64,000 nt of DNA from Desulfobacter vibrioformis DSM 8776 (GCF_000745975.1 NZ_JQKJ01000020.1:29386-93385), one strand, 5' to 3'; positions 41,232 through 50,158 are shown, numbered from the stretch's first letter. Made by a program: numbers and translations. Notes: generated by a model from the sequence alone, not told the origin.

Positions 41232-43352
41232 ATGACGCTGAAAATAAACATAATGCTGGTGTCCATACTGGTGGCGATTATTCTTGTTCTGGCGGGTATC
41301 ACCTACACCTACACCCAGACCATCAGCCGGCACACGGTGGAAAGTCACCAGCAGAACCTGACCAAAGAGGCGGCCAAGATGGCCCGGATGTGGCTGGATC
41401 ACCGCTATAAACTCATTGATGCCTTGGCGCACACCCTGGAAGATCTCTATCTGACCCAGGGGCAGGATCCAAGGCCCATTTTAAGGATGACCATGGCAGC
41501 CGGGGATTTTTCCGATGTTTATCTGGGGCTTTTTAACGGCACCATGATAGATGGGGCCAACTGGTATGCCCCATCGGATTATGATCCCCGGACCCGCCCC
41601 TGGTACAGGCGGGCCATGGAAGAACAGAAACTGACGTTAACCCGGCCCTTTATGGACCAAGGCTTCTGGAAGATGGTCATTGCCCTGGTGGTGCCCCTGG
41701 TCCATAATAACCAGGTGATGGGGGTTTTAAGCGCCAATATCATCCTTGATACCCTGCAGGCTTCGGTCATGGACCTGCGCATCGGCCGGTACGGATACGC
41801 CTTTATCATTGACAGCCAGGGCACCGTGCTGGTCCACCAGAACAAAAGCCTGATGATGACCACCAAAATCCAGGAATCCGACCCCGGCCTTTCAGCCTTT
41901 GGTTCATATTTCCCCGGACGGGATGCGGGCTCTTTCTCCTACCGGGATCGCATGCTCAGCTTTCATAAACTTACGGATACCGGATGGTACCTTTGTACCA
42001 ACGTGGATCAGGAAGAGGCCCTGGCCCTGGCCAAAAATACAGACATGCTCTTTGCCATGGCCATGGTCCTGAAAATTTTAGGCATTCTGGCCCTGCTGCT
42101 GTTTCTCACCGTGGGCGGGTTTGCCTTGATCCTGTTTATCTCCAAAAACAGGTTTGAGGCCATCGTTTCCGGAAAAGATAAAGACCTTCGCGGGGAAATC
42201 ATCCGCAGAAAAGAGCTTGAATCCCGGTACCGGACCCTTTTTAATATGGCCACCAATGCCATTATGCTCACAAGAAACGGGGTCTATATCGAATGTAATC
42301 AAAAGGCATTGGATATGTTTGGGCTGGCCGAAGATAAAATCATCGGCCACACCATGCTGGATCTCTCCCCTGACACCCAGATTGACGGCACTGCCACAAA
42401 GCTGAAACTGACCCAGATTGAACAGTCCCACGCATCGGGCGGCTCCGATGTGTTTAAATGGACATTCAACCGGGCAAATGGTTCGGAGTTCCCGGTTGAA
42501 ATCGGGATCTCCACGTTGAAACTGGACCGGGAAATGGTCAACGTGTACAGTATCTGGGACATCTCAAAACGGGTGAATGCCGAGCAGAACCTGCGCCAGG
42601 CCCAGAAAATGGCGGCCATGGGCGAAATGCTCTCTGCCATTGCCCACCAGTGGCGCCAGCCCCTCAATGCCCTGTCCTCATATATTGCCTCCCTGACCCC
42701 GGCCTTTTATAACCAGATGATTTCCGCCCCGTTCATTGAAAAACTGGTCCGGGAGTCTGATACCCAGATTCAGTTCATGTCAAGAACCATCAACGATTTC
42801 CGGGAATATTTCAGGCCGTCCAAGAATAAACACACCTTTGAGGTGATGGATTCGATACAAAGCGCCATCAAGCTGGTAAAACCCCAGCTGAAGCAGAGCA
42901 ATATCACCCTGGACCTGGACCTGGCCGGCGCTGACGTTTCCATGCCCATCCTGGGCTATAAGAATGAATTTGTTCATGTCCTGGTCAACATCATTTCCAA
43001 TGCAAAGGATGCCATCAACGAACGCCAGGCCAAATCGCCGAAACGAACAGTTCACAGGTTAATCAACCTGGCTGTTTTCAAAAACAGCGATGAAATCTGC
43101 CTGGAAATTAAAGATACAGGGTGCGGGATACCCCCCCACTTGATGGAAAAGATATTTACGCCCTATTTCACCACCAAGGGAACGGCCACAGGCACCGGCA
43201 TTGGCCTGTACATGGCTAAAATGATTGTGGAAAAGGAGATGAAAGGAATGATTCATGTAGAAAACCGGTACATTGGTGCCATGTTCAGGGTCTGCCTGCC
43301 CCTGTCCCCGGAAAAAAACGCCCCAAATGACAACCAGGAGAATCATGCTTAA
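41232..43352 (+). CDS. dCache-PAS sensor histidine kinase
   Basis: A 706-residue membrane kinase. TM1 (about residues 7-28) and TM2 (about 275-303) bracket a periplasmic dCache domain with the amino-acid-type ligand signature SDYDPRTRPWYRRAM. The final Asp usual in that signature appears to be Asn (GVLSANIIL). A PAS domain follows (about 330-440), then a HisKA region with the phosphorylated His in AIAHQWRQPLNAL (about residue 472) and an HATPase domain with DTGCGIPPHLMEKIFTPYFTTK. It probably senses an amino acid such as GABA and phosphorylates the next gene product, whose start lies inside its stop region. Confidence 0.9.
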   Translation: MTLKINIMLVSILVAIILVLAGITYTYTQTISRHTVESHQQNLTKEAAKMARMWLDHRYKLIDALAHTLEDLYLTQGQDPRPILRMTMAAGDFSDVYLGLFNGTMIDGANWYAPSDYDPRTRPWYRRAMEEQKLTLTRPFMDQGFWKMVIALVVPLVHNNQVMGVLSANIILDTLQASVMDLRIGRYGYAFIIDSQGTVLVHQNKSLMMTTKIQESDPGLSAFGSYFPGRDAGSFSYRDRMLSFHKLTDTGWYLCTNVDQEEALALAKNTDMLFAMAMVLKILGILALLLFLTVGGFALILFISKNRFEAIVSGKDKDLRGEIIRRKELESRYRTLFNMATNAIMLTRNGVYIECNQKALDMFGLAEDKIIGHTMLDLSPDTQIDGTATKLKLTQIEQSHASGGSDVFKWTFNRANGSEFPVEIGISTLKLDREMVNVYSIWDISKRVNAEQNLRQAQKMAAMGEMLSAIAHQWRQPLNALSSYIASLTPAFYNQMISAPFIEKLVRESDTQIQFMSRTINDFREYFRPSKNKHTFEVMDSIQSAIKLVKPQLKQSNITLDLDLAGADVSMPILGYKNEFVHVLVNIISNAKDAINERQAKSPKRTVHRLINLAVFKNSDEICLEIKDTGCGIPPHLMEKIFTPYFTTKGTATGTGIGLYMAKMIVEKEMKGMIHVENRYIGAMFRVCLPLSPEKNAPNDNQENHA

Positions 43353-44775
43353 TTTCAGCCATTCAAAGGTGCCGGTGGTATTGGTGGACGATGAAGCATC
43401 AGAACTTGACGCGTACGGTTTTTTGCTCACGTCCATGGGCGTCAACCAGGTGGTTCAGGTCCAGGACAGCCGACGGCTGCCCGCTGTGATGGCCGAGCTT
43501 GGGGTGTGTGTCCTTTTTCTTGACCTGAATATGCCCCACAAATCCGGCCTTGAGGTATTAAAAGAACTTAGGGTAACCCATCCCCACATTCCCGTGGTGA
43601 TCATCACGGCCAATTCCGAGATTGAAAGCGCGGTTGAATGTTTAAAGCAAGGGGCCCATGACTACCTGGTCAAGCCCATCAATATGAACACCTTTGCCTC
43701 GGCATTGAGAAATGCCCTGGAAATCTGCGCATTGCGAAATGAGGTTCTCACCCTTAAGGGGGTCTCCTTTAACCGGAATCTTAAATATCCGGAACATTTC
43801 CAGCACATCATCACCCAGAACCCCACGATGATCGGGCTTTTCCAGTATATTGAGTCCATCTCCACCAGCCGGGAGCCGGCCCTGATCCTTGGCGAAACCG
43901 GCACCGGAAAGGAGCTGATCTCCCGCGCCATTCATCATACATCCGGGCTTGACGGCCCTTTTGTCACGGTGGATGTGGCAGGACTGGATGACAACCTGTT
44001 TTCAGACACGCTTTTCGGCCACAGTAAAGGCGCTTACACCGGGGCGGATAAACACAGGGAAGGCCTGGTGGAAAAGGCGGCAGGCGGGTCCCTGTTTTTA
44101 GATGAAATCGGGGATCTGTCTGCCGCCTCCCAGGTCAAGCTGTTGCGGCTGGTCCAGGAGGGCATTTTTTATCCCCTGGGCTCGGACCGGCCCCAGACCT
44201 GCCGTGCACGGATCATATCCGCAACCAATAAATCCCGTAACGCGCTTGCAGCGGTGGACCAGGCCCAGTTCAGGTCAGACCTTTTCTTCAGGCTTTCCAC
44301 CCACCTGATCCAGGTTCCCCCGTTGCGGGAACGCAAAGAGGACATCCCCCTGATTGCCGCCTATCTAAGGGATCAGGCTGCCAAAATCATGGGCAAACCC
44401 GTTGTTGAAACCGGAGAACAGTTTGCGGCTGTTTTGGCGGCCCACCCGTTCCCGGGCAATATCCGGGAGCTGAAAACCTATATCTATGATGCCGTGGCAC
44501 AAAGCACGGACACACGCCTCAGTGTTGACACGATCCTGGACCGGCTGACAGATGCCTCAACCGTGTCCCAGTCCCAGGTGCCCTATTCCCCCCCCACCCG
44601 TGATGCCGCTCTGGAAGATTTAATGGGCGGGTTCCCCACCTTGTCGGCACTGACCGAATATGCCATTGACCAGGCCCTGGACCGCACAGACAATAACCAG
44701 AGCCAGGCAGCCAGGCTTCTGGGCATCTCCAAGCAGGCGTTAAGCAAGCGATTAAAAAACCGGGATAAAAGTTGA
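43345..44775 (+). CDS. NtrC-family sigma-54 response regulator
   Basis: A 476-residue regulator. The receiver domain has acidic pocket VDDEA, phosphoacceptor Asp in LFLDLNMP (about residue 58) and Lys in YLVKPIN. The AAA+ domain has Walker A GETGTGKELISRAIH, GAYTGA (about residue 229, in place of GAFTGA, still accepted in active members) and GGSLFLDEIGDLS. A Fis-type HTH ends the protein (QSQAARLLGISKQALSKRL). ATG 43345 with CCAGGAGAATC overlaps the kinase stop by eight bases. It probably activates the sigma-54 promoters of its own gab operon and of the downstream liv operon. Confidence 0.92.
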   Translation: MLNFSHSKVPVVLVDDEASELDAYGFLLTSMGVNQVVQVQDSRRLPAVMAELGVCVLFLDLNMPHKSGLEVLKELRVTHPHIPVVIITANSEIESAVECLKQGAHDYLVKPINMNTFASALRNALEICALRNEVLTLKGVSFNRNLKYPEHFQHIITQNPTMIGLFQYIESISTSREPALILGETGTGKELISRAIHHTSGLDGPFVTVDVAGLDDNLFSDTLFGHSKGAYTGADKHREGLVEKAAGGSLFLDEIGDLSAASQVKLLRLVQEGIFYPLGSDRPQTCRARIISATNKSRNALAAVDQAQFRSDLFFRLSTHLIQVPPLRERKEDIPLIAAYLRDQAAKIMGKPVVETGEQFAAVLAAHPFPGNIRELKTYIYDAVAQSTDTRLSVDTILDRLTDASTVSQSQVPYSPPTRDAALEDLMGGFPTLSALTEYAIDQALDRTDNNQSQAARLLGISKQALSKRLKNRDKS

Positions 44776-44818
44776 CCCCACGCGTCAATTAAAGTTGACG
44801 ACGTCAATAATAATTGAC
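44772..44818. repeat. Array of five alternating TTGAC/GTCAA half-sites
   Basis: TTGAC 44772, GTCAA 44784, TTGAC 44795, GTCAA 44803 and TTGAC 44814 alternate in orientation within 47 bases at the end of the regulator gene. The innermost pair forms TTGACG-A-CGTCAA. It may be a cluster of operator half-sites or part of the repeat block that follows. Confidence 0.4.
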
Positions 44819-44824
44819 AATTGT

Positions 44825-44856
44825 ATGGTGGGCAAAAGCGTAGCGATGCCCACCAT
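44825..44856. repeat. Inverted repeat A (REP-like, GGTGGGCA type)
   Basis: ATGGTGGGCA (44825-44834) and TGCCCACCAT (44847-44856) with a 12-base loop. The sequence belongs to a type of short palindrome dispersed in many environmental bacterial genomes. Confidence 0.7.
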
Positions 44857-44866
44857 ATTCGACAAC

Positions 44867-44891
44867 GGTGGGCACAAAAAGCGTGCCCACC
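44867..44891. repeat. Inverted repeat B (REP-like, second copy)
   Basis: GGTGGGCAC (44867-44875) and GTGCCCACC (44883-44891) with a seven-base loop, a second copy of the same palindrome type ten bases after repeat A. Confidence 0.7.
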
Positions 44892-44909
44892 CTACCGGCT
44901 GATTTTTGA

Positions 44910-44979
44910 ACCACGAAGGACACGAAGAGCACGAAGATTCAAACTCTAATATCTTCGTGCTCTTCGTGTCCTTCGTGGT
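44910..44979. repeat. Inverted repeat C: 29-bp perfect arms built of CACGAAG units
   Basis: Two perfectly complementary 29-base arms (44910-44938 and 44951-44979) around a 12-base loop. Each arm consists of repeated CACGAAG-type units (CACGAAGGA, CACGAAGAG, CACGAAGAT). Such elements are known as dispersed palindromes in many genomes. The strong hairpin could also end the gab operon transcript. Confidence 0.85.
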
Positions 44980-45019
44980 AAATAAAAAAAATAAAGAATA
45001 TTGGCGATTAACCTTTGTT

Positions 45020-45035
45020 CATGCGTTTTTGCATG
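45020..45035 (+). promoter_or_regulatory. Possible activator dyad upstream of liv promoter
   Basis: CATGC-GTTTTT-GCATG centred about 90 bases upstream of the predicted liv start. The preceding ACCTTTGTTCA (45011-45021) matches the left half of the gab activator site region (ACCTTTCGTCA) at nine of eleven bases. The right halves differ, so the link is tentative. Confidence 0.3.
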
Positions 45036-45091
45036 CGCTTAGGTCTACAACCCTCCCACACAAGCCTGCTTTTTCAACGATTAGAAGCGAT

Positions 45092-45107
45092 TGGCACAAG
45101 CCTTGCT
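45092..45107 (+). promoter_or_regulatory. Sigma-54 promoter of the liv operon
   Basis: TGGCAC-AAGCC-TTGCT, an exact -24/-12 match. The predicted start near 45118 gives a leader of about 75 bases to livK. Confidence 0.85.
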
Positions 45108-45191
45108 CCTGTACCATTATCACGTTTGAAAAACCGCATGCGAAAAATTCATGCTTTGCATGCCATTTTAACATCCACAAGGAGGAAAAAA

Positions 45192-46433
45192 ATGAAGTTT
45201 AATCGTTTTTGGACCGCCACGGCAGCTGCCGGACTTTTAATCAGCGGGCTTATGTTTACCGGCCCTGCGGCAGCCGGTGAAGAAACCATCAAGATCGGTA
45301 ACATTATCCCTTTGTCAGGCCCCTCTGCCTCTGTGGGGCAGCAGGGCAAAAATGCAAGGGAGATGGCAGTTGAGGAGATCAACGCCGCCGGCGGCATTAA
45401 ATCTTTGGGAGGCGCCAAACTTGAGATGCTCTATGCCGATTCCGAATCCAAGCCGGAAAAAGGCGTATCCGAGGCTGAACGCCTGATTAATACCGAAAAG
45501 GTCAATGTACTCACCGGCTGCTGGAACTCTGCGGTGACCTATCCCACCACAGCCGTGGCTGAACGGTATGGGGTGCCTTTTATCGTGCCGGTCTCCGTAT
45601 CTGACAAAATCACCGAGCAGGGATTTAAAAACGTATTCCGGATTGCCGCCAAGGACTCCTGGTGGACCCGGGATCAGTTCTCCTTTTTAAAGGATATGCA
45701 GGCCGAGTTTAACACATCAGTCAAAAAACTGGCCTTTGTTTACGAAAACGGCGACTGGGGAAAAGGTATGGCTGGCCAGTGGAAAAAACTGGCTGAAAAA
45801 GACGGATATGAGGTGGTACTGGACGAGCCCTATCCTTCCACCGCCACCGACTTAAGCCCTGTGGTCCAGAAGATCAGACGGTCCCGGGCAGATGTTCTTT
45901 TACTGGTTTCCAATGCTGCGGACGCCATTCTTCTCACCAACACACTGGCAGAATACAAGGTACACTTAAAAGCCATTGTGGCCACCGGCGGCGGACATGC
46001 TGATCCGTTTTTTATCAAGGCCGTGGGTAAAAATGCCCAGTACCTTTTTGATATTGTGGAGTGGGAAACCGACATCAACAAACCCGGGGCCAAAGAGACC
46101 AATGCAAAATTCAAGGCCAAGTACGGCTATAACCTCACCGGAGAGGCTGTGGATGCATATGTTTCCATGTACGTGATCAAAGATGCCCTGGAACGCGCCG
46201 CAAGCCTCAACAAAGATGCCATCCGCAGGGCCCTGGCCGAAACCAACCTCACCTCAGGTCCCGGCATGATCGTTGGCTATGATGCAGTTCAGTTCGACAA
46301 CAGCGGTCAAAATTCCCACGCATCCCCGGTGCTTGTGCAGATCAATGACGTGGGCAACGGCCTTGAAAGAATTACCGTATGGCCCAAAAGCGCCAGACGC
46401 GCCGGATACACGCCTGTTTTTCCCAAACCATAA
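45192..46433 (+). CDS. livK: Branched-chain/omega-amino-acid ABC transporter, periplasmic binding protein
   Basis: A 413-residue exported binding protein of the LivK family (periplasmic binding fold I). Signal peptide MKFNRFWTATAAAGLLISG...AAAG is followed by IKIGNIIPLSGPSASVGQQG and the family segment AVEEINAAGG. AAGGAGG precedes ATG 45192, so the long upstream in-frame extension is rejected. It delivers the ligand to LivHMGF. Neighbouring gab genes and a shared promoter class suggest GABA or a related amino acid rather than leucine, which the sequence alone cannot decide. Confidence 0.9.
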   Translation: MKFNRFWTATAAAGLLISGLMFTGPAAAGEETIKIGNIIPLSGPSASVGQQGKNAREMAVEEINAAGGIKSLGGAKLEMLYADSESKPEKGVSEAERLINTEKVNVLTGCWNSAVTYPTTAVAERYGVPFIVPVSVSDKITEQGFKNVFRIAAKDSWWTRDQFSFLKDMQAEFNTSVKKLAFVYENGDWGKGMAGQWKKLAEKDGYEVVLDEPYPSTATDLSPVVQKIRRSRADVLLLVSNAADAILLTNTLAEYKVHLKAIVATGGGHADPFFIKAVGKNAQYLFDIVEWETDINKPGAKETNAKFKAKYGYNLTGEAVDAYVSMYVIKDALERAASLNKDAIRRALAETNLTSGPGMIVGYDAVQFDNSGQNSHASPVLVQINDVGNGLERITVWPKSARRAGYTPVFPKP

Positions 46434-46508
46434 AAGCCCTATCCCAATGCCCCGCTTTGAAACGGCCAACACCTTTTCAAAGCGGGACATCACCGTCCGG
46501 AGAAAAGA

Positions 46509-47396
46509 ATGATCTATTTAATTGAAGATACAATCAACGGCATCCTCATGGGCTCGATTTACGGGCTGACCGCCCTTGGGCTGACCATTATTTTCGGGGT
46601 ACTCAAGGTGGTCAACTTTGCCCACGGCACCCTTTTGATGGTCAGTATGTACGCCGCCTACTGGACTGTTGCCCTGTCAGGGCTTCATCCCTATCTTGCC
46701 CTGGTTATAGTGGTTCCGGTCATGTATGTGTTTGGATACTATCTGCAGGATATTGTAATAAAGCCCATTTTCAAGGCGGAAAAGGATGTCCGGGAACCCA
46801 GCACAGTAATTATCGTAACCACAGGGGTGTGGTATGTGCTGGATAATCTGACCCTGATGATTTTTGGTCCGCAATACCGTACCCTTCCGAATAACCCGCT
46901 CCAGGGAAAAATGATAGAGCTCGGGGATATGTTTATCTCCGTTCCCAAACTGTGGGGAGCCATTACCGCCGTTGCAACCGCCTTTGCCGTATACTACTTT
47001 TTTCAAAAAACCAGAACAGGACGTGCCATCAGGGCATGCAGCCTTGACCGCGATGCAGCCAGCCTGTGCGGCATTAACCAGTACAAAATATACAATATGG
47101 CCTTTGGTCTTGGCACGGCAGTGACCGGTATTGCCGCCGTCACCCTGGTTCCCTTTTACAACACCTTCCCTTCCGTGGGCGTTCTGTTTGATATTAAAGG
47201 ATTTATCATTGTGGTGTTAGGCGGACTGGGCTCCATTCCCGGGGCCATTATCGGCGGGATCATTGTCGGGATCATCGAATCCGTGGGCCCCCAGTTCATG
47301 ACCGCCACATGGACCGAGGCCATTGTATACGGTCTGTTTCTTCTGGTCCTTTTTGTTAAACCCTCAGGATTGTTCGGAGTAAAATATGACTGGTAA
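46509..47396 (+). CDS. livH: Amino-acid ABC transporter permease LivH
   Basis: A 295-residue inner-membrane permease with about eight hydrophobic segments. Typical markers are GSIYGLTALGLTIIFGVLKVVNFAHG at the start and VVLGGLGSIPGAIIGGIIVGIIE for the coupling loop near the C-terminus. It forms the membrane channel with LivM. CCGGAGAAAAG precedes the ATG, and the stop overlaps livM by 11 bases. Confidence 0.93.
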   Translation: MIYLIEDTINGILMGSIYGLTALGLTIIFGVLKVVNFAHGTLLMVSMYAAYWTVALSGLHPYLALVIVVPVMYVFGYYLQDIVIKPIFKAEKDVREPSTVIIVTTGVWYVLDNLTLMIFGPQYRTLPNNPLQGKMIELGDMFISVPKLWGAITAVATAFAVYYFFQKTRTGRAIRACSLDRDAASLCGINQYKIYNMAFGLGTAVTGIAAVTLVPFYNTFPSVGVLFDIKGFIIVVLGGLGSIPGAIIGGIIVGIIESVGPQFMTATWTEAIVYGLFLLVLFVKPSGLFGVKYDW

Positions 47397-48492
47397 ACCC
47401 ATGACAGGCACAGGGCGCAACAACGCCCCCTGTGAAACGGACGACGCCTTTCTTGACAGGTCTGCTTTGGCCCGCCAGGTGGTCAAGGATACGATTAGCA
47501 AGGTACTGCTCGGGGCGGTGCTGATCCTGATGCTGGCATTGCCGGCAGTTATCAGCAGTCCCACCTGGCTGCATATCATTGTTTTGATATTTTTTTACGC
47601 CTATCTGACCACCTCCTGGAATATGGTGGGCGGATTTGCAGGCGTGCTGCCTTTGGGGCATGCGGTCTTTCTGGGCATCGGCGCATATACCTCAACAGTG
47701 CTTTCCCTCCAGTACGGGATCAGTCCCTGGCTCGGTATGTTCGTTGGCGGTGTCCTAGCGGTTGCTGCGGGCATGGTCATCGGACTTCCCACCCTGAAAA
47801 TGCGCGGGGCCTACTTTGCCCTGGCAACCATTGCATTTTCCGAAGGCGTGCGTGTCATGGTTGAAAACATTGAATACCTGGGGCCGTTTAAACTCAACGG
47901 TCCCCGGGGGTTGCAGATTCCGCCGTTAAATATCGGCTGGGCCAATTTTATGTTTTCATCCAAGGTGCCGTATTACTACATTATCCTGGCCATGCTGCTG
48001 ATTATTCTGTTTCTGACCTGGGTTGTTTCCAGGTCCAAGCTGGGATATTACCTGACCGCCGGCGGAGAAGAGCCAGAAGCGGCCCAGGCCCTGGGCGTCA
48101 ATGTCTCCCGGGCCAAGGTGATTGCCATGGCGTTAAGCTGCTTTTTCACAGCCCTGGCAGGGACGTTCTATGCCCAGTTCTCTTTGTTTATTCACCCCAA
48201 AAGTACCATTTCCCTTGATATTTCCTTTGAGATTGCCTTTATCGCCCTGATCGGCGGCAGAGGCTCCATTGCAGGACCCGTTCTAGGGGCACTGCTTTTG
48301 CGCCCGGTCAGTGACCTGTCAAGAATTTACTTCGGGGATATTCTGCCTGGTATGCATCTGGTGATATACGGCGTTGTTCTCATTCTTGTGATGATCTATC
48401 AACCCCGGGGACTGCAGGAACCATTGACACGGATTTACGACAGGGTGATCAACCGTATGGCTGATGGGTTTATCAAAGGAGGATACAAATGA
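47386..48492 (+). CDS. livM: Amino-acid ABC transporter permease LivM
   Basis: A 368-residue inner-membrane permease. A hydrophilic N-terminal ~40 residues precede about nine hydrophobic segments, with GFAGVLPLGHAVFLGIGAYT, LKMRGAYFALATIAFSEGVR and the coupling-helix region ALIGGRGSIAGPVLGA. It pairs with LivH. GGAGTAAAAT precedes the ATG inside the livH end, and the stop overlaps the livG start (ATGA). Confidence 0.93.
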   Translation: MTGKPMTGTGRNNAPCETDDAFLDRSALARQVVKDTISKVLLGAVLILMLALPAVISSPTWLHIIVLIFFYAYLTTSWNMVGGFAGVLPLGHAVFLGIGAYTSTVLSLQYGISPWLGMFVGGVLAVAAGMVIGLPTLKMRGAYFALATIAFSEGVRVMVENIEYLGPFKLNGPRGLQIPPLNIGWANFMFSSKVPYYYIILAMLLIILFLTWVVSRSKLGYYLTAGGEEPEAAQALGVNVSRAKVIAMALSCFFTALAGTFYAQFSLFIHPKSTISLDISFEIAFIALIGGRGSIAGPVLGALLLRPVSDLSRIYFGDILPGMHLVIYGVVLILVMIYQPRGLQEPLTRIYDRVINRMADGFIKGGYK

Positions 48493-49214
48493 ATCTTCTT
48501 GAACTGAAGGGTGTGACCAAACAGTTTGGGGGACTCAGGGCAGTGGACAAGTTGAGTCTGTCCATGGAAAAAGGCGAAATTCTCGGGCTCATCGGCCCCA
48601 ACGGTGCAGGAAAGTCCACGGCATTTAACTGCATTGCAGGGGTATTCCCCCCCACAAAAGGAGAGGTAATTTTTGACGGGCAGGTGATCAATGGGAAAAA
48701 GCCCTGGGATCTGTGCAAAAGAGGGCTCGCCCGCACATTTCAGATCGTGAAACCCTTTGCGTCCAAAAGCGTGCTTTATAATGTGACGGTGGGGGCCTTT
48801 GCCACCACATCCAGCAGGGCGCAAGCCGAGGCCAAGGCCATCAAGGTGCTGGAACTGCTTAATTTTGACGATAAAAAAGATACCAAATCATCGGATCTGA
48901 CCATTGCGGACAGAAAACGCCTGGAGATTGCCAGGGCACTTGCCACAGAGCCCAGATTGCTGCTTTTGGATGAGGTGATGGCAGGCCTGCGGCCGGCTGA
49001 GGTGGATGAAATGGTGGAAATTATCCGGTTTTTGCGTGGGCAGGGCATCACTATCCTGGTGATTGAACATATCATGCGGGCCATCATGGCGTTATCCGAC
49101 CGTATTGTGGTCATCCATTTCGGGAAAAAAATTGCAGAGGGGACACCCCAGGCGGTGGCGTCCGACGAAAACGTGATCAAAGCATATCTGGGAGATGAAT
49201 ATGGGGTTTCTTGA
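48489..49214 (+). CDS. livG: Amino-acid ABC transporter ATPase LivG
   Basis: A 241-residue ABC ATPase. Walker A is GPNGAGKST, Walker B LLLLDEVMAGL, and the switch His lies in ITILVIEHIM. The signature stretch reads SSDLTIADRKRLEIARALA in place of LSGGQ, as usual for LivG-type proteins (LxxxxRKxLEIARAL). The N-terminal KQFGGLRAVDKLSL is typical. It powers uptake with LivF. Confidence 0.93.
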   Translation: MNLLELKGVTKQFGGLRAVDKLSLSMEKGEILGLIGPNGAGKSTAFNCIAGVFPPTKGEVIFDGQVINGKKPWDLCKRGLARTFQIVKPFASKSVLYNVTVGAFATTSSRAQAEAKAIKVLELLNFDDKKDTKSSDLTIADRKRLEIARALATEPRLLLLDEVMAGLRPAEVDEMVEIIRFLRGQGITILVIEHIMRAIMALSDRIVVIHFGKKIAEGTPQAVASDENVIKAYLGDEYGVS

Positions 49215-49911
49215 GGTAAATAACATTGATGTCAGCTATGGCGATGTCCAGGTGATTTTTGACCTGTCCATGCACATTGAAGAAGGCGAAGTGGTGTCCA
49301 TCATCGGCGGAAACGGTGCAGGCAAATCCACATTGCTTCGCACCATCTCAGGGCTGATGACACCGTCCTGCGGCCAGATCACATTCAAGGGCACTCCCAT
49401 GCACACCCTGCCCCCCGAGCAGATCGTCAACCACGGCATTGTCCATGTCCCGGAGGGGCGCAGGCTTTTCTCCCTGATGACCATAAAAGACAACCTCATT
49501 GTGGGGGCGTACAACAAGGAAGCCGATAAATACAAAGAACAGACCCTGGCCCAGGTCTATGAGATGCTGCCGAGACTGAAAGAGCGGGAAAATCAAACCG
49601 CCCTGACCATGTCCGGCGGGGAGCAGCAGATGGTGGCCATTGGCCGGGGACTTATGGCCAGGCCCAAAATCCTGATGCTGGATGAGCCGTCCCTTGGACT
49701 GGCCCCTGTTCTGGTCAACAGCATTTTTGAAACCATCCGGAAAATCGCTGACCAGGGCACCACCGTACTGCTGGTTGAGCAGGATGTAAACCATTCTCTG
49801 CGCCTGTCAGACCGGGGCTATGTGCTGGAACACGGCAGAATTGCCCTGGAGGGAAAGGCAGATGAACTTTTAGGCAATCCTCACATTAAAGAGGCGTACC
49901 TGGGTATATAG
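49201..49911 (+). CDS. livF: Amino-acid ABC transporter ATPase LivF
   Basis: A 236-residue ABC ATPase with Walker A GGNGAGKST, signature MSGGEQQM, Walker B KILMLDEPSLGLAP and the family motif VPEGRRLFSLMTIKDNL. ATG 49201 is preferred over ATG 49195 because GGGAG lies seven bases upstream of the former. It overlaps the livG stop. It is the last gene of the operon, with a terminator 18 bases after the stop. Confidence 0.93.
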   Translation: MGFLEVNNIDVSYGDVQVIFDLSMHIEEGEVVSIIGGNGAGKSTLLRTISGLMTPSCGQITFKGTPMHTLPPEQIVNHGIVHVPEGRRLFSLMTIKDNLIVGAYNKEADKYKEQTLAQVYEMLPRLKERENQTALTMSGGEQQMVAIGRGLMARPKILMLDEPSLGLAPVLVNSIFETIRKIADQGTTVLLVEQDVNHSLRLSDRGYVLEHGRIALEGKADELLGNPHIKEAYLGI

Positions 49912-49928
49912 CCGTGAATCTTTCCTAT

Positions 49929-49950
49929 GCCCCCTTTTCGGGGGCTTTTT
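49929..49950 (+). terminator. Intrinsic terminator of the liv operon
   Basis: GCCCCC and GGGGGC pair around TTTTC and are followed by five T (49946-49950). It lies 18 bases after the livF stop. Confidence 0.88.
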
Positions 49951-50158
49951 AAAACCATTCGAAGGGCGGGTGGAAACTTACGCCTTAATGTCTGTCATAA
50001 AAATAAAAAAATATCAGATTAATGTCATACTAGCAAAAATAGTATATGAATGCCTTACGCCTCAGTTTCTGTCAAAAAAAACAAGAAAATGAGGAGGGGC
50101 AATTGGATTGCGGGGTTCCCGCGTTGTGTGGAATTAATCTATGATTATCGGAAAAATT

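Larger units (their letters stand above)
44776..45191. other. Repeat-rich intergenic region upstream of livK
   Basis: About 416 bases between the response regulator and livK. It contains the half-site array, three consecutive inverted repeats (44825-44979), a CATGC-N6-GCATG dyad (45020-45035) and a sigma-54 promoter. Open frames here are translations of the palindromes and not genes. Confidence 0.7.

Noticed and set aside
44772..44818. TTGAC/GTCAA sites as FNR/HcpR-type operators
   Set aside because: Half-site spacings are 3 and 7 bases, not the 4 expected for such dimers, so no specific regulator is named.
44906..45202. Open frame beginning at the CACGAAG inverted repeat
   Set aside because: It is the translation of the 29-bp palindrome and following non-coding sequence; livK has a clear start with AAGGAGG at 45192 and a signal peptide there.
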